A stretch of 64,000 nt of DNA. Origin: Auanema rhodensis (taxonomy: Eukaryota; Nematoda; Chromadorea; Rhabditida; Rhabditidae). The DNA lies in the NCBI GenBank assembly GCA_964057225.1, contig OZ059897.1, forward strand, positions 7,378,001-7,442,000, read 5' to 3'. Every line of letters begins with the position of its first letter. The stretch's first letter is position 1. Below are positions 38,501 through 53,467 of this stretch, piece by piece. Under the pieces are notes generated by a model that was not told the DNA's origin, searched no databases, and saw nothing but the letters and a program-made list of their open reading frames with translations. A program made the translations under genes and the position numbers.

Positions 38501-40011
38501 AGCGTGAAGAGAAGAAGGGGGAGGTGGGTAAGGATCGACCAAATTGAAGCTTTATATTGAATTTTAACTCATCTTATTAACTATGAGAGTAGAGTTATCT
38601 ATTTGTTCTGGATTCTCATATATAATTAGTCTACGAAGGAAATTCAACTGTTTCATCCAATATCTTCAGCCGTTTCTCATTACGTTTGTTGATAAAAGCA
38701 ATAACAACAATCGTTCTTATTCATACGTATGAAAGATCATTCATGAATCTGTTTATGTCATGGGATGCAATCTTAATAAAACAGATATTTAGCTGGATTT
38801 AAGAGTTAATTTCAAAAATTCATTTAAACAATGGAAACTTAACAAAGATACCATATTGTTTCTCACTCTGGCAATATTAAACTGTTATAAAAAAGGCAAT
38901 AAAAACAGTGTGTTTGTATTGGTAGTATGAAAACATAAAGAGGAAATTTGAGCCACAATAGTTAGATTTTGGCAGAGACAGCCATAATGGGCAGCTGAAA
39001 ACATTTTTTTTTCTATTTGCAGCATTCTTCCGCTATTTGTTAAAAGTAAAAGAAATAGTAAAAAAAAGAATATGATAAGAATGAGGCGTACGAAGAGGGT
39101 CTCATTGCTTTTTCTTCCAAACTCATCTATGACTTTGAAATTGTCATATAGTAAGTGTATAGTTATTACAATGACTAATATAGTAATTATCGACTTTGAC
39201 GCAAAGTTACCAATTAAAACAGGTGAAAATGTTACTTAAGAGTATAATAATGATACGAGGCATCGATTATTATAAAAATGACAAATATTCAAAAAATAAG
39301 TTTCAACTTAGCAAAAAGAAGGAGGAGAGGGGGGGGACATGTACAGTCAATATAATTAGACGATGTGAACAGAGAAAGGAAGTTTACAAGATATGAGGTA
39401 AGGCTCAACTTCAACTTCAAGTAAGAAGTGAGATAAGATGGCTTAGGATTGATGTAAATATAAAGAGGAGTAAAGGATATATATAGATAGAAAATGAGGT
39501 GGTATATATATATATATATATAAATATACATATAAATATATATATATAGTATATATATATTATTTAAAATAAAACAAAAGCCAAATAATAAATAGAAAAT
39601 GAAAGAAGAAGAAAAATGAACACAGAAAAGGCAATGGCAAAGAAAAATTGTAGATGAGATTATAACGGAAAGAAAAGCACGAAATAAGAAAAAAAAGAAT
39701 AACATTGATACTATAATCTTGCAATTTTAAAAATCATACAGAGATTTATGCTGTATTGTGGTGATGTGGCTTAATACTCGATTTGGGAAAAAGCAATCAG
39801 TATTGTTTGCGGGAGCTTGTTCCGATGTACAACACTGTTACAATTTTCGTCGTATTAATAGACTCGACGATTATTATTGCTTGACCAAAGTATAGCACAG
39901 CTTGAAACTGTTAAACAAGAAAAATGGAGTTGAATACATTTCAAATTTGTGGATCGAGTGGATTTACTTCTGACGCATGACTACGAATTTCCAGATGTGA
40001 GCGACTACAAG
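35515..40011 (-). CDS. candidate hidden gene of five small exons, unidentified
   Basis: Five minus-strand segments with plausible splice borders join in phase: 39968-40011 (LVVAHIWKFVVMRQ), 37092-37166 (YGLILFDKSEKLPETLAIKI), 37008-37032 (VCWWCGQL), 36715-36781 (VLLSRMAGDRFLHTIQDFKN) and 35515-35642 (EAEVIALMIEYQTSLTHLH, ending LFQLTKK and TGA). Donors AAgtaaat and Ggtaagaaa are good; the first gap is 2.8 kb and the next is 59 bp, the usual intron size here. No start codon was identified for the chain; the ATG inside the fourth exon (36764-36766) is an alternative start. The stop follows a run of seven A, and the -1 frame continues open for another 24 codons after its ATG, to 35442, with a donor there. 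I do not recognise the protein. Confidence 0.4.
37465..37510. repeat. (AT)n microsatellite
   Basis: Alternating AT with two short interruptions, in the purine-rich intergenic region. Confidence 0.85.
39502..39560. repeat. (AT)n microsatellite
   Basis: About 60 bp of TA/AT alternation with TAAATATACA interruptions. Confidence 0.85.
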
Positions 40012-41387
40012 CTGCAAGATAAACATAATCACTTGCTAAGATGTAGATAAAATTAGGGCATCCGAATATAGAAACTCTGAATCTAAATGGAATATTAATT
40101 CAATTTTTGTTGCTTTAGCACAGCATATCTTTTACATCATACTACATTTAAAGCTACTCGGAGAATGCCTTAGAATTGACAGACGACGTCTAATTATTAA
40201 AATCAAATCAGAAGCCATATCTAGAAAATATTTCTCATACAGAGATGAAAAAAGCTTTGAGGTGGTAACAAAGCAGCGATAATGGGTAAGTTTACCACTC
40301 ACTTTTCCATTTATTCAGAAAATGAGATTTTTAACCGACAACTTGGCTTTTTTAACTCCTGGAACAAATCTTATTGTTATACGTGATTGAATATCATATA
40401 AATATCTCTAGGTTGTTGAGCTTATATGAAATAACGGAAATTCCTATAATTCGATTACGTACACAAGCCCAAAAAAAAAGATAAATCGTCTCGTACGAAT
40501 TGAAAATTTGATTCAACAGCTACAAATTGAAAGATTCGAAACATATTCGAAGCTTAGTCGAGTTGGAAATTCGATTGTTTCGGAAATGTAGAATATAAAG
40601 CTAATATGGCGAATGGGAAAAATCAGAAGATTGGAGCTACATTTCGCTCAATTGCAGGAGAAGAAAATTTCAAAATTAGGTTTTTTCATCAGCCTATCTT
40701 CATTAGACCATTACGTTCAATTCCAAGCACATATTATTTACTCGTATTTTCTGGGTTCACCTAATCTGTTTCCGCCATCTCTTTTTACAGCAATTCTTGG
40801 TATGGAGGAAAATCTAGAAACCAGAACGTTATATATGTAATATAAAACTATAATCAAATCGAAAATAAAGTACATATTGTTAACGATAAAGCAGATAGAA
40901 AAATCAAATTAAAGAGAGAATTCTCTTGACAACATATAATGAAAATGAAGAACTGTTAGCATATATGGAGAGGAAAAAAACTCGAAATTCACACATCTTC
41001 GGCATTTGTTTTTTTATGTGTGAAATAAGCTCGATTCAGATTTTTTTACACGGAAAGATAAACATTCGTTATAACTCACAACAATAGCAGGAAATAGCTC
41101 ATATTCTCAAACAAGTGAATTATTATTTAATGTCGAAGCCCGAGCTGAAATGCCATATAAATTCCAATTTAATTTATCATTCACATGAACTCCGCTTAGA
41201 ACCAATAATTGTTCATTTGTGCCACATTATTCATAACTTATATAGGTAAGTTAAATGTTAGCAGAAGAATCTATTCTTCCAATATGATGTCTGAAACATA
41301 AATAGAAATCCTGTGCTGGATGGATATACATATGCTTCATTCATGAGAATGAATGAAATTAATTTTTTTAAATTGACTATAACAAAG

Positions 41388-41444
41388 TCACACACACACA
41401 TACACATGAACACACTAACACACACGCACACACACACACACACA
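41388..41444. repeat. (CA)n microsatellite
   Basis: Imperfect CA repeat on the plus strand, longest perfect part at about 41428-41444. Chance ORFs on both strands come from it. Confidence 0.9.
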
Positions 41445-42790
41445 TCTCATCACATCACACTACTTTTCATTTCAATGATGTATGACAAGATTCGTAGCCG
41501 AATACACTCATTCGTCCGTTTTTAAAAATAGCTGAAAGAAGTACACAAATACCACGCTAGCAAGATCACTAACAGCACATTTTCGTATGATAAGATAGAC
41601 AAAGGAAGGCTTTGACACCAAAATAACATGAAACTACATTTAAAATACAAAAATGACCTTGAAATTAGGTTATCAGTAGAGATATAACAAAACGTAAGAT
41701 CATCTTTTCAAATCAAATTAAAATGATTTTCAAAATTCTCGAAAAACAACGCTTCATTTTGCAAGTGTTTGTGTTAGTGAGCGGTTGTTCTTGAACAATG
41801 TAAATATTTCCTTCTAAAGTTTCGATCTTAAAACAACTTCATACTATGTGTATAGAGCATATTTCTTCTTATACCTGACTCGTTAACATATTTTACTATC
41901 ACAATATTTTTTTATTCTAGATAACGATTACACTTACCCGAGCTTATCTAACATAAAATAAAAAAGAGCAGATTAAGTATTGGATTGCTTTTGACTTACG
42001 TCTCTCTTTTTTCTTCTCATTCAGTCTATAATTCTTTCATCTTTAATCTATTATCTGAACTATATTTTCTTTATTGTCCGTAGTCCTGAGTTTAGTTGAA
42101 GCTGAGAATGCATTGCCTGATAAACTCCGCCTTGTCCATCATTTTCAACTCTCCGTGTCCGCCTCTATATTTCGTTGTATTTCTCTGTTCCTACTCGAAC
42201 TACTTCATGTTTAAACTGATCCTTTAGTTGAGGAGGAGGAAAGAGAAGACTGCTCTCTAGGTTCAATCTCTTTCTTCAACACTAGGAGAAGAGCCAGCAG
42301 AAGCTATTTCACCAAATGTTTTCGAGACGTATAATGTTTTCAGTCAGATATTTTTATCTTCACCTTCTCTCATGATATGTAGTTCGTTTAGGATCATGAC
42401 ATTCTGTTTTCTTATAGAACAAATGCGCGCCAAACCAAAAAACTTTAGTCAACATGATCTTTTTTCTTAGTTATATAGTTGGAGAATGAAATCATGTTGG
42501 TTAGTATCATATAAAAACCATCATCACACAGCAACTTTCTTAACTAAACTTGCTATTGTTTTTAATTCAAAATAATCGATTCATTGTCTAATTTGTCTTT
42601 TATCTGAACTGAACATTGGAACGTTTATCAAAGCAAAGCATTTCATGTGCCTTTCAATTATTTACTTGCTTGTTGTTTTAGTACATTTTTTCTCGTGAAA
42701 ACTTCTGTATTCCTCCCCAATCTGTTTGCTTTTGCCACGTTATTGATTCAATTTTAAATTTAATTCTCCAAATTCATTCATTTTCTAGTT

Positions 42791-45459
<2,669 letters not shown>

Positions 45460-45728
45460 TTTTCGAAAATCTCTAATTTAATAGAAAATAATGTATTAAT
45501 AATCGCCGGTTGTATTGATGTATGTAGCTTGTTTTTCATTATTTTAAATTTTATACTTTCATATGTAACTAGATAGTTTTTTAAGAATTTTATTTTTTAG
45601 TTTTATTAAAATTTTGTTTCAAATATATACAAAAAGTTTTGTGCAGCGGTTTATTTCTGATAATGCTATCTGAATCCACAACACACAAAGAAAACTTACA
45701 ATTTTCTTAGAATTAGATGGTTTAGTCC

Positions 45729-48700
45729 ATGTTTCGATCAACCGGGCTCTTTAAGGAGCTTGTTTGTCCGATTCAGAATTGTGATAGGCCAAATTGCGTT
45801 TTTTGGCATGAAGGTCTGGCTTATGATCCAGTTATTATAAAGTAATTTTTGTTGTAGAATCACATCTTCAGAATCGGCAAAATGCTCCTCCACCTAACCC
45901 TCCGACCAGGTTTCGTTTTACGTTAATAAGTTTATATTCTCTTAGTTTTCAGTATCACTTCACCAAGCGCACAAAATTTTTATGGCTATAATGCTTACGT
46001 AGCGGCTGATGAGTACAACATTCCTTCTCAATATGCACCACTCGAGCCTCCCTCCATGGGATATACTGGTAACATAGAAGAATATGAACTGGGATCCATG
46101 TATTTTATAGGCTATGTTGCTCCTTCATATAGTGGCACAATGTCTTTCCCTCCAGAGAACGGATATCATGCAACTATGAATAGCCCTTCCACCTCTAGGA
46201 GTCCGACTGGTGTTGTTAGTTCAATTTCCAATTACAGTCCACTTTCTCCTGAACCTATAATTCCACCAGTTCCGAAAACTATAAGCCCACCACCTCCTTT
46301 AGAGAAAGAGATAGTTATTAAGACGGAAGTTGAAGATGTATGTTTTATTCTTCTCCATACTTTCTTGACTAAATTCTTATTATTTTCAGGATGATATTGT
46401 GATTGTTGCGGAAAAGATTAAATCTCCTGTTGAAAACAAAACATCAGTGATTGCCAGGTTAAGTAGCCTTCCAATTCCAAAGGTTTGTCATATTTTCAAC
46501 AACAAAGAAAACAAAATATATCTTTCAGGCTTTACCCGATGTAGCTTCTCTTGACGCTGAGATTGAACGGCTGCAAAAACTTCGTGAAAAGGTTTGAATA
46601 CTATAGTTAAATTTGGCATGAACATTGTTAATTAAGGCTAAAAGAAACTCGAATAGCTTCGATCAGTCAGCATCACCACCACAATCACCAGCCCCAGTTC
46701 TAACTCCAGCTCCAAAGGTTGATCTTATTAAGTTTCCGTTGTTTAAATTTGTGTTTTCTAGCCTAAGCCTATCAGTGTTGTTGGATACACACCTACTCCT
46801 TTAGAAGATCTACGTAAACAGAAAGAAGAAGAAAGAAAGAAAAAACTGGAAAAGGAGGAACGTAGAAGACTCAGGGAATTGGAAGCTCAGAAAGAACAGG
46901 AACGAAAAGAGAAGGAACGCTTAAAGAGGGCTGTTGCCGAAAAGAAAAGTAGAAAGTTGGAAATAGAATTGTTTGAAGACGTGAGATCGAGTATACTTTC
47001 TATCTTAACTATATTGTGATTTAAGGACGATGTGCCAGCAAAAATTTCCAAATTGGATTCGCCTGAAAAGCGAAGAGCATTCGATGAGGTTATTACTTAT
47101 ATTTCGTTTTGATTTTTTTCTCTTATTTTAGGCGTCGTTCAATCAAAAGGTAGAAGAACGAATGAAGAAAATGGCCAGAGAGAAAGCTCATATGTCACCT
47201 AAACCTCTGCCATCACCTAAGCCTCCACCACCTCAACGCCCTGTCATGAGACCCCCACCTGTAGTTCCTCGATCATCAGAAGCAGCTCTCCAAATGCGTA
47301 AGCAGGAAAAAGGTGTTGGATTATCGGCTGAACAGATTGCTGCTGCAAAGCAACGGATTGCGAGGCCCGGGGCTGATGTATGAACATATTTATTATAAGC
47401 CAATTTGAATATTATTTAGACTATCGTTCGTCCTGTTAAAACATCACGTCATCTTCCCACTCCATCTGAGACACTCAGACTACGTCAAGAGCGTAAAGCA
47501 GCTGAAATAGCCAACACCCGAGAAAGTTGTAATGGAAAGGTATAAATTAGTTTCGATAAATATTTTCTTACTGGTATTATATAGCCAAAAACCTTGGAAC
47601 AAATATATGGCTCTAAGACTAAGACTTCTGTGTCCGCTCGTTCAGATGGACGTCGGGTAGCAACGGCATCTAGTTCTTCGGTAAAACATTAGTTTGTTTG
47701 TTTTTCTACTAGCCATTACAGACTCCGAAGAAAACACTTACTCTTCTTGATCCTACAAATAGCAAGGTTCCTAACAGGGATAGGATGAGCTATTTACAAA
47801 GATTTTATGATGAACTGATAAATTTCATGACTCCTGAAGAATCTTTGGAACAGGTAACCGAATAGCCCAGATGTTAAAACTATTTCAATGTTTCTAGGCT
47901 GCTCAAGAGGAGAAGATCCTTATAGATAAAGTTCATGCACGAAAAGGGTATCTCATAGCCGCAGTGAACACATTGAATAGATTACGAAGTGCTTCCGAAA
48001 ACAAGAAAAATCCCAATTCTAAGAAAAGTTCGATTCTTTCAAGCTTCAATATGTTTCGAATGTATCTTTCAGCTCCTTCGGTTTCTCACTTCCGTTGCCT
48101 AGCTGGTAAATCCGCTGATCTCATAACTGTGGGTGCTCATGGTCCTAAACGAGAATCTCTAGTAACTGAATCTTCACTTTACAAAGCACTTTCTGAAAAT
48201 TATTTGCTGACATCTGCCCAAATTGTTCAAAACTCGTACGTGATCTTGTTCAATATAATTTTTCATTACATTATTCTGCAGATATCCTCACTTTACTTGT
48301 AATAATACCGTTTATATTGAACCCAGTTACTATGACAAGAAGAAATGCAAGAAAACATTTACTTCCAATTCTGGTAGAGAAACATCCATAATTATCAACA
48401 ACTTTCATTTTTTGATTTCAGATTTAGAACGATTTTGCGTAAGATGTTGTAAGGAATATAGATTGTGTCCTAAAGGAATTCCACAGAAAGCAACATGTGT
48501 ATACCATCTTCGCGGAAAAGCTCGAATGCCAGGAAGTTTGTTAAACAAAATTTTCTCGTAATTTTAGTTGTTACCTTTAGAACGACGCAACAATGAATCT
48601 ACATATCCTTGCTGTGGTAGTGATGATGGTGAAGCAGGATGTTTGATGGCTGAATACCATGTTTCGGATACTTTGAGGCAGATAGATCTTGATACTTTCA

Positions 48701-49463
48701 TAGCAACACCGAAGCCAACTGGAGAAAATGATCCACGGAGTACGAAGGTATTGAACGAAATTCCAATGCTCATATAACTTATCTAAATATCTAGGTTTAT
48801 GCCCTAGATTGTGAAATGGTATATACTGTATGGGGACCGTTTCTTGCCAGAATTACTATTGTAGATATGAAAGATGATGTTTGAATAAGATTAAATTAAA
48901 GTATTTTAATATTTTTGTTTCAGGTAGTTCTAGATGAATTTATTAAACCAGATCACACTGTAATCGACTATAATACTACTTTTTCCGGTATTACTACACC
49001 TGATCTCATAAATGCCAAATATAGTTTGAAAACTGTGTGTTATTTATTCTTTTGTTTTATTCTAAATTCATACTTTTCAGATTCGAGAAAGAATTTTTGA
49101 GTTAATCAATTCAGAAACTATTATCGTCGGCCATAGTCTGGAAAGTGATCTAAAAGCCATGAGGCTTGTACATAACTCTATTGTTGACACTGCCATTTTA
49201 TTTCCTCATAGGTATTTCATGAATTTAATTATTGTATGTTTTTATATTTTTTTAGAACTGAGAACGATAAGAAGAGAGGCTTGAAAGAACTAGCTATGGA
49301 TAAGCTCAATAAAGTTATCCAAGAAGATCGTAAGCAGAATCTTATTATACGTACGCTAACATTCAAATTTCCTATTTCAGTTGGTGGTCACGACAGTAAA
49401 GAAGATGCAGTAACAGCCTTTCAACTTGTCTTACACAAAGCAAAGTTCGAGGGAAAATTGTAA
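45729..49463 (+). CDS. REXO1-type RNA exonuclease
   Basis: Large multi-exon protein. The N-terminus MFRSTGLFKELVCP followed by a CCCH-like cluster (CDRPNCVFWH) matches the distinctive REXO1 start. The middle is Pro/Ser-rich, then a Lys/Glu/Arg coiled coil (KQKEEERKKKLEKEERRR), and a helical region before a Cys-rich segment (CVRCCKEYRLCP). The last ~170 residues are a DEDDh exonuclease: YALDCEMVYT (Asp, Glu), GHSLESDLKAM (Asp) and GGHDSKEDA (His, Asp). All catalytic positions are intact, so 3'-5' RNA exonuclease activity is expected, probably in the nucleus. Gap from phosphoglucomutase 269 bp, with an SL-type acceptor ending at 45710. Confidence 0.93.
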
Positions 49464-49673
49464 ATTTTCTGTCATATTTGAATATTGTACCCAAGTCATA
49501 TTCTGCTTTACCTTTTTTATTGTTTTCCACTTATGTGCGGGTGCAAATTCGTTTTTTTTAACTTTTCAATAATATGTTTGTTATGCAAATGTTTTGAATA
49601 TATATTGTTTTATCGATTTGTCTACCTGTGAATCAACCAATTAATTATTACTTCTTATTTCTTTTTGAGATAT

Positions 49674-51504
49674 ATGGCTGCCCGAATAACTAAATTCGGG
49701 AAAACATTATGGGAGCATAAAAAGAAAACAGCTTTCGGAGTTTATCTTCTTTATTTGGGTGCTGATTTTGCGCAAAGATGGAATTTGTAATTTTTTAAAA
49801 TGAAGTATTAATCTAATAGTACTGAGCTTGTTCAGGAATAACAAAATTCGAACTGTATATTGTGAACGGGCACTGAAGTATGGGCAAAAACCTCAGTCAG
49901 GTTCGTTGTCTAATCACATGTTATGGTTCAAACCTAACTTGGTGTACAAGTTAATATAAATGTTTTTGTATTTTTTAGCTGAAGATAAACCTAGAAGAAT
50001 TTGTGTCTTAGCCAATGTATCAGCTAAAGAACGAGGATGTTTTGATGATTTCAAAAAAAATGTTCTACCCTTATTTCACTTAGCAGGTCTTCAAGTTGAT
50101 ATTATTAAGGTGATTAGTTATGTGATTAATACAACAATCATTTCATTTTCAGTCTGATACGGAAAAACAATTAGAGGCTTTGGCTGCAGCTGTTGATTCC
50201 CAAGAAGCAGACGCCATATATATTGTCGGAGGTGATGGTACAGTTGGCCGTGTTATTACTGGTATTTTCCGAAACAGGTAAATATGTAAAGAAATATATT
50301 AAAACTGAAAATATTTTCAGAGAAACTCCAGCATTACCTGTTGGTATTTATCCTGGAGGATATGATAATGTGAGCTTGAAGCGACTAGTACCCCAAGTTT
50401 TCGGTATGTTTTTGGAAAAAATGTTTTGTTAACATATTTTTTTAGGTTTAACTGATGATATAAGAAGATGTTGTGAAAGTGCTATGGCTCTTATTGAGAA
50501 TCAAAAGACGTCCTTATCTGTTTTTGAATATCAATCGGTTAGTTTGATATTTAGTATCATAAAATGATGTGATATTGAAGGAATCGAGTGAGGAACTGCC
50601 TATGTATAGTATTGGAGATGTTACTGCTGGTTGGTTTAAGCATATTGAGGAAAAAAGAAAGAAGATGTGGTATTTTGGTCCTCTAAAGCGAAGATGGGCT
50701 TATATCTGGGAAATGTTGAAGGTAGTAATCATTACCATGTATGTTCGTCTATTTCTTTTTTCCAGAGATCACCAGCAGACTTGGCTGGGTCTGTTACATA
50801 CGAAGAAGCTTGTGAAGGCTGTCAAAACTGTCGAGCTCCTATAGTCGTGAACACCCCAGAATGGCGTTGGTGGTATGTTCTCACAGGTGTTCCCAAATAT
50901 AAACAACAGGAAGAAGGTGGTTTACATTAACATAATACATAAACTTATATTTTATTAGTTCGCAAAGATTACTCGAATATTGTCAATGAGAGTTGTGGAT
51001 TACAACATGATTTAACAGTGAAGGGAACTGAAATTCTAATTGAAAATGAGCAAAAAGAGGTTAGTATGTCTTCCGAACAGAATACAGTTTTCTGTTTAGG
51101 ATTGCTCTCTTTTGAGACTTAAGGTTGGAGGCACTGACATCGGAAGATTTGGTGTAATATCTGAGGGCATGAACCGGTACTGGCTTTTTCAATCACTCAA
51201 TTTCTAATGATATTTCTGCAGATGTTCGAATGACATAGTTGGGTACAGCCAATCTGAGAACTTCTATGGAACCAACATTCTGGCAAGCTCTATTAGATTT
51301 ACATTCACAGAATTACCTGTAAGAAATTTCCTTCAATCTCTGTAATTTTATCAAATTGTTCTTCAGGAATTCCTCAGCAGTTTGTACATATCTAGCGACA
51401 AGCATGATATGTCCACTGAACAGACAGTGCGGATACGAACAACAGATCGGAAAGTAGATACATATTTACCTTCAGAAATTACTTTAGATGCTAAAACTTT
51501 ATAA
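49674..51504 (+). CDS. acylglycerol kinase, mitochondrial
   Basis: A lipid kinase of the DAGK catalytic superfamily that phosphorylates mono- and diacylglycerol; in animals AGK is also part of the TIM22 import complex. The start MAARITKFGKTLWEHKKKT and a hydrophobic segment (AFGVYLLYLGADFA) match the AGK N-terminal membrane region. Later motifs: RICVLANVSAKERGC, the nucleotide-binding IYIVGGDGTVGRVITG, PVGIYPGG, and AGWFKHIEEKRKKMWYFGP as in the human WGSFRDAGVKVSKYWYLGP block. The C-terminal part includes DIGRFGVISEGM. About 420-430 residues, as in human AGK. The ATG is 210 bp after the REXO1 stop, on the same strand, behind a TTTTTGAG acceptor. Confidence 0.93.
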
Positions 51505-51642
51505 GCAAAGTCGACTAGTTTATGAGATAGGACTTTTGTTATTTGTTGTTGTTAATTATTTGATAATGAAAATTTATGAAAAATATTTTATTCATATTCC
51601 TTTTATTTTTCAAACACACGGAACTGGTTGTATTCATTTAAA

Positions 51643-52113
51643 ATGGGCGGTAAGAAGACGGTCACTCCTAAAACAGTTAGAACATGTCCGACTTGTTCCC
51701 AGGAAGTTTAGTTTTGTGTTTAATTTTTTAATTATAACTTTTGATTCCAAGACTTTGGAAGACCATGGTACAACTCATGGACTTCTCTGTTGCTTAGGTC
51801 TTTGGTGGGTTTGTGGATTGGGATGCTTGTTCTACAGGTACATCAGTATATGTTTGGAAGAATTCTATATATTCGTATACATATATATCAGAATCTTGAG
51901 TGAAGAATATTGCGAGTCATGTGACACTATTAGGATTTTAGCAAAAGGAAGGGAAGCAAGACGATTAGAAGTAATTTCAACATCCCTACCTACTAAACTA
52001 TTTTCTAGTTATATATTGATGATATTTCGATATATGAACAGCCATTGATAGATGAAGCTATTCAGGAAGAGCAACCCAAAATGATTGTTGTTGAAAAGAA
52101 TAAATCGGATTAA
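51643..52113 (+). CDS. LITAF-domain membrane protein
   Basis: Four exons encode about 106 residues. CPTC near the N-terminus and CESC near the C-terminus form the split zinc site of the LITAF (SIMPLE) domain. Between them is the membrane-inserting hydrophobic stretch (GLLCCLGLWWVCGLGCLFY). LITAF proteins sit on the cytosolic face of late endosomes and lysosomes. Unlike most, this one has only a 13-residue N-terminus, lacking the usual Pro-rich arm with PPxY motifs, and carries an acidic/basic C-terminal tail after the domain (EEQPKMIVVEKNKSD). It begins 138 bp after acylglycerol kinase and ends 29 bp from the stop of the convergent SSU72 gene. Confidence 0.85.
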
Positions 52114-52142
52114 TATTGAATAACTTTTATGAATTAAATTAG

Positions 52143-52921
52143 TTAATAAAAACAAATTGTATGAAGAATGTTTCTTTTCTGGTTTTCTGCTTCAAATTCA
52201 GTCAAAATTTCATCAATTTCATTGTCAAGATCAGAACATTTTTCCAACTGAAATAATTGTGATGATTGAAAAGGTTCGTTCATAAACTTACTTTAGCACA
52301 AATATCGCACACAAACCATGCTCCAACGGTAGCTTCCTCTGGATTATCTTCGATATCTATGTTAATAACATGAACGGGATTTAAGGTAACTTGAGAGCGA
52401 GAATGTAAATGTTCCACAACCTTAAATAAAATATAAAAATGATAAAATAATAAGTTTTCATGTATTACCTGATCATAAACTCTTTCCTCTAAACATATAA
52501 TAACATCAAATTCTTTAGTTTCTTTTTGAAATTTCTGTGGACATTCCTTTATTCTTCTATTTCTATCTAGCATACTAAGTAAACCATTTTGTAAATAGCT
52601 GAAAAATAATTATAAAATGTGGATAATAACGTTCGTTTTTATTTACAAGGCTTGGTCCTTATTTTTCAAATCATTGTAAATGAAATCATATGTTGTTGCT
52701 CCGAATTCATAACAATTAGGTTTATCTACTGACGGTCCCGGCAATTTTACCTGAGTACCAGAACCATATGAATCTATTTGAAATCCTCGTTTTCTATAAT
52801 GAAAAAAAAATAATGCATTCTAAGCTTGCAAATAATCTTACTGAAGAAAACTGTGAGCTTCCATACTTCTATTCATATTACTAGAGCAACTAACAGCAAA
52901 TCGAAGCTTTTCGCCGATCAT
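52143..52921 (-). CDS. ssu-72: RNA polymerase II CTD phosphatase SSU72
   Basis: About 195 residues from five exons. The protein-tyrosine-phosphatase-like loop CSSNMNRS (CX5RS) near residue 12 is followed by MEAHSFLQ. Further conserved blocks are GSGTQVKLPGPSVDKPN, MLDRNRRIK, EERVYDQV (general-acid Asp), PVHVINIDIEDNPEEAT and the C-terminus HTICFY. SSU72 removes phosphate from Ser5 and Ser7 of the pol II CTD and is part of the 3'-end cleavage/polyadenylation machinery. The protein is close to the human one throughout. It runs convergently to the LITAF gene (stop codons 29 bp apart) and divergently from the first TOPORS gene. Confidence 0.96.
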
Positions 52922-53467
52922 GACTAATCCTAGTTTTTATATTTACAATTAAAATAGTGATTTAGCTAAAACTGAGATCTTCAAGAACTTCAACAGTGAA
53001 CGTTTAAGCGGACGAATTAGCTAGCGTTCAAAAAGTGCGCCAGTCGTTTGCATTTATTCATCTCATGGCCGTTAAATTCGCTAAAATTTATTTCAAACTT
53101 CAAGTTCGTACTTTAGTATACTATAGCTTTTATAAACTGGGATGTTAAGTAAATAAGTTAATTTTTTAAAAATTTTACTTTTTGAGTTTGTGTCTTTATG
53201 ATTGATTATTATATTTTTTTTACATTTGAACATCTTATGCTACCTGGAATAAAATATGTTTGAATACATAATCCCTGGTAGAAGATAAAGAACCGAATCT
53301 GTGCTTCCAAGTTTAGAAATAATCTAGGTTTCCCAAACCATTAAATTATGTTATCTTGACCTTCCAACATCTTTGTTAGAAATTTCGATTTTTACTAGTA
53401 TTCGCTCAAATACGATCTTGCAGATATAATAAGTTGTATTTTGCTGGGATGTTTATAACTTAATAAA

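Larger units (their letters stand above)
34961..42790. other. long low-gene region between divergent genes
   Basis: 7.8 kb with no conventional long ORF. From about 35 to 41 kb the plus strand is purine-rich; from about 41.8 kb to phosphoglucomutase it is pyrimidine-rich. A chain of small minus-strand exons (35515-40011) is described separately. Near 42285-42345 a minus-strand frame (SKTFGEIASAGSSP) is open but has no acceptor. AT and CA microsatellites are present. Confidence 0.5.

Noticed and set aside
39289-39705. 138-codon minus-strand ORF
   Set aside because: Its translation is a low-complexity Tyr/Ile/Phe run produced by (AT)n and T-rich sequence, with no protein-like pattern.
41258-41525. 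ORFs rich in Cys/Val or Thr/His on both strands
   Set aside because: They are translations of the (CA)n microsatellite at 41388-41444.
51488-51660. Long plus-strand ORF start upstream of the LITAF domain (hydrophobic MLKLYKQSRL-type sequence)
   Set aside because: It overlaps the acylglycerol kinase stop, is in AT-rich intergenic sequence and would add a non-homologous segment; the ATG at 51643 gives a normal LITAF core.
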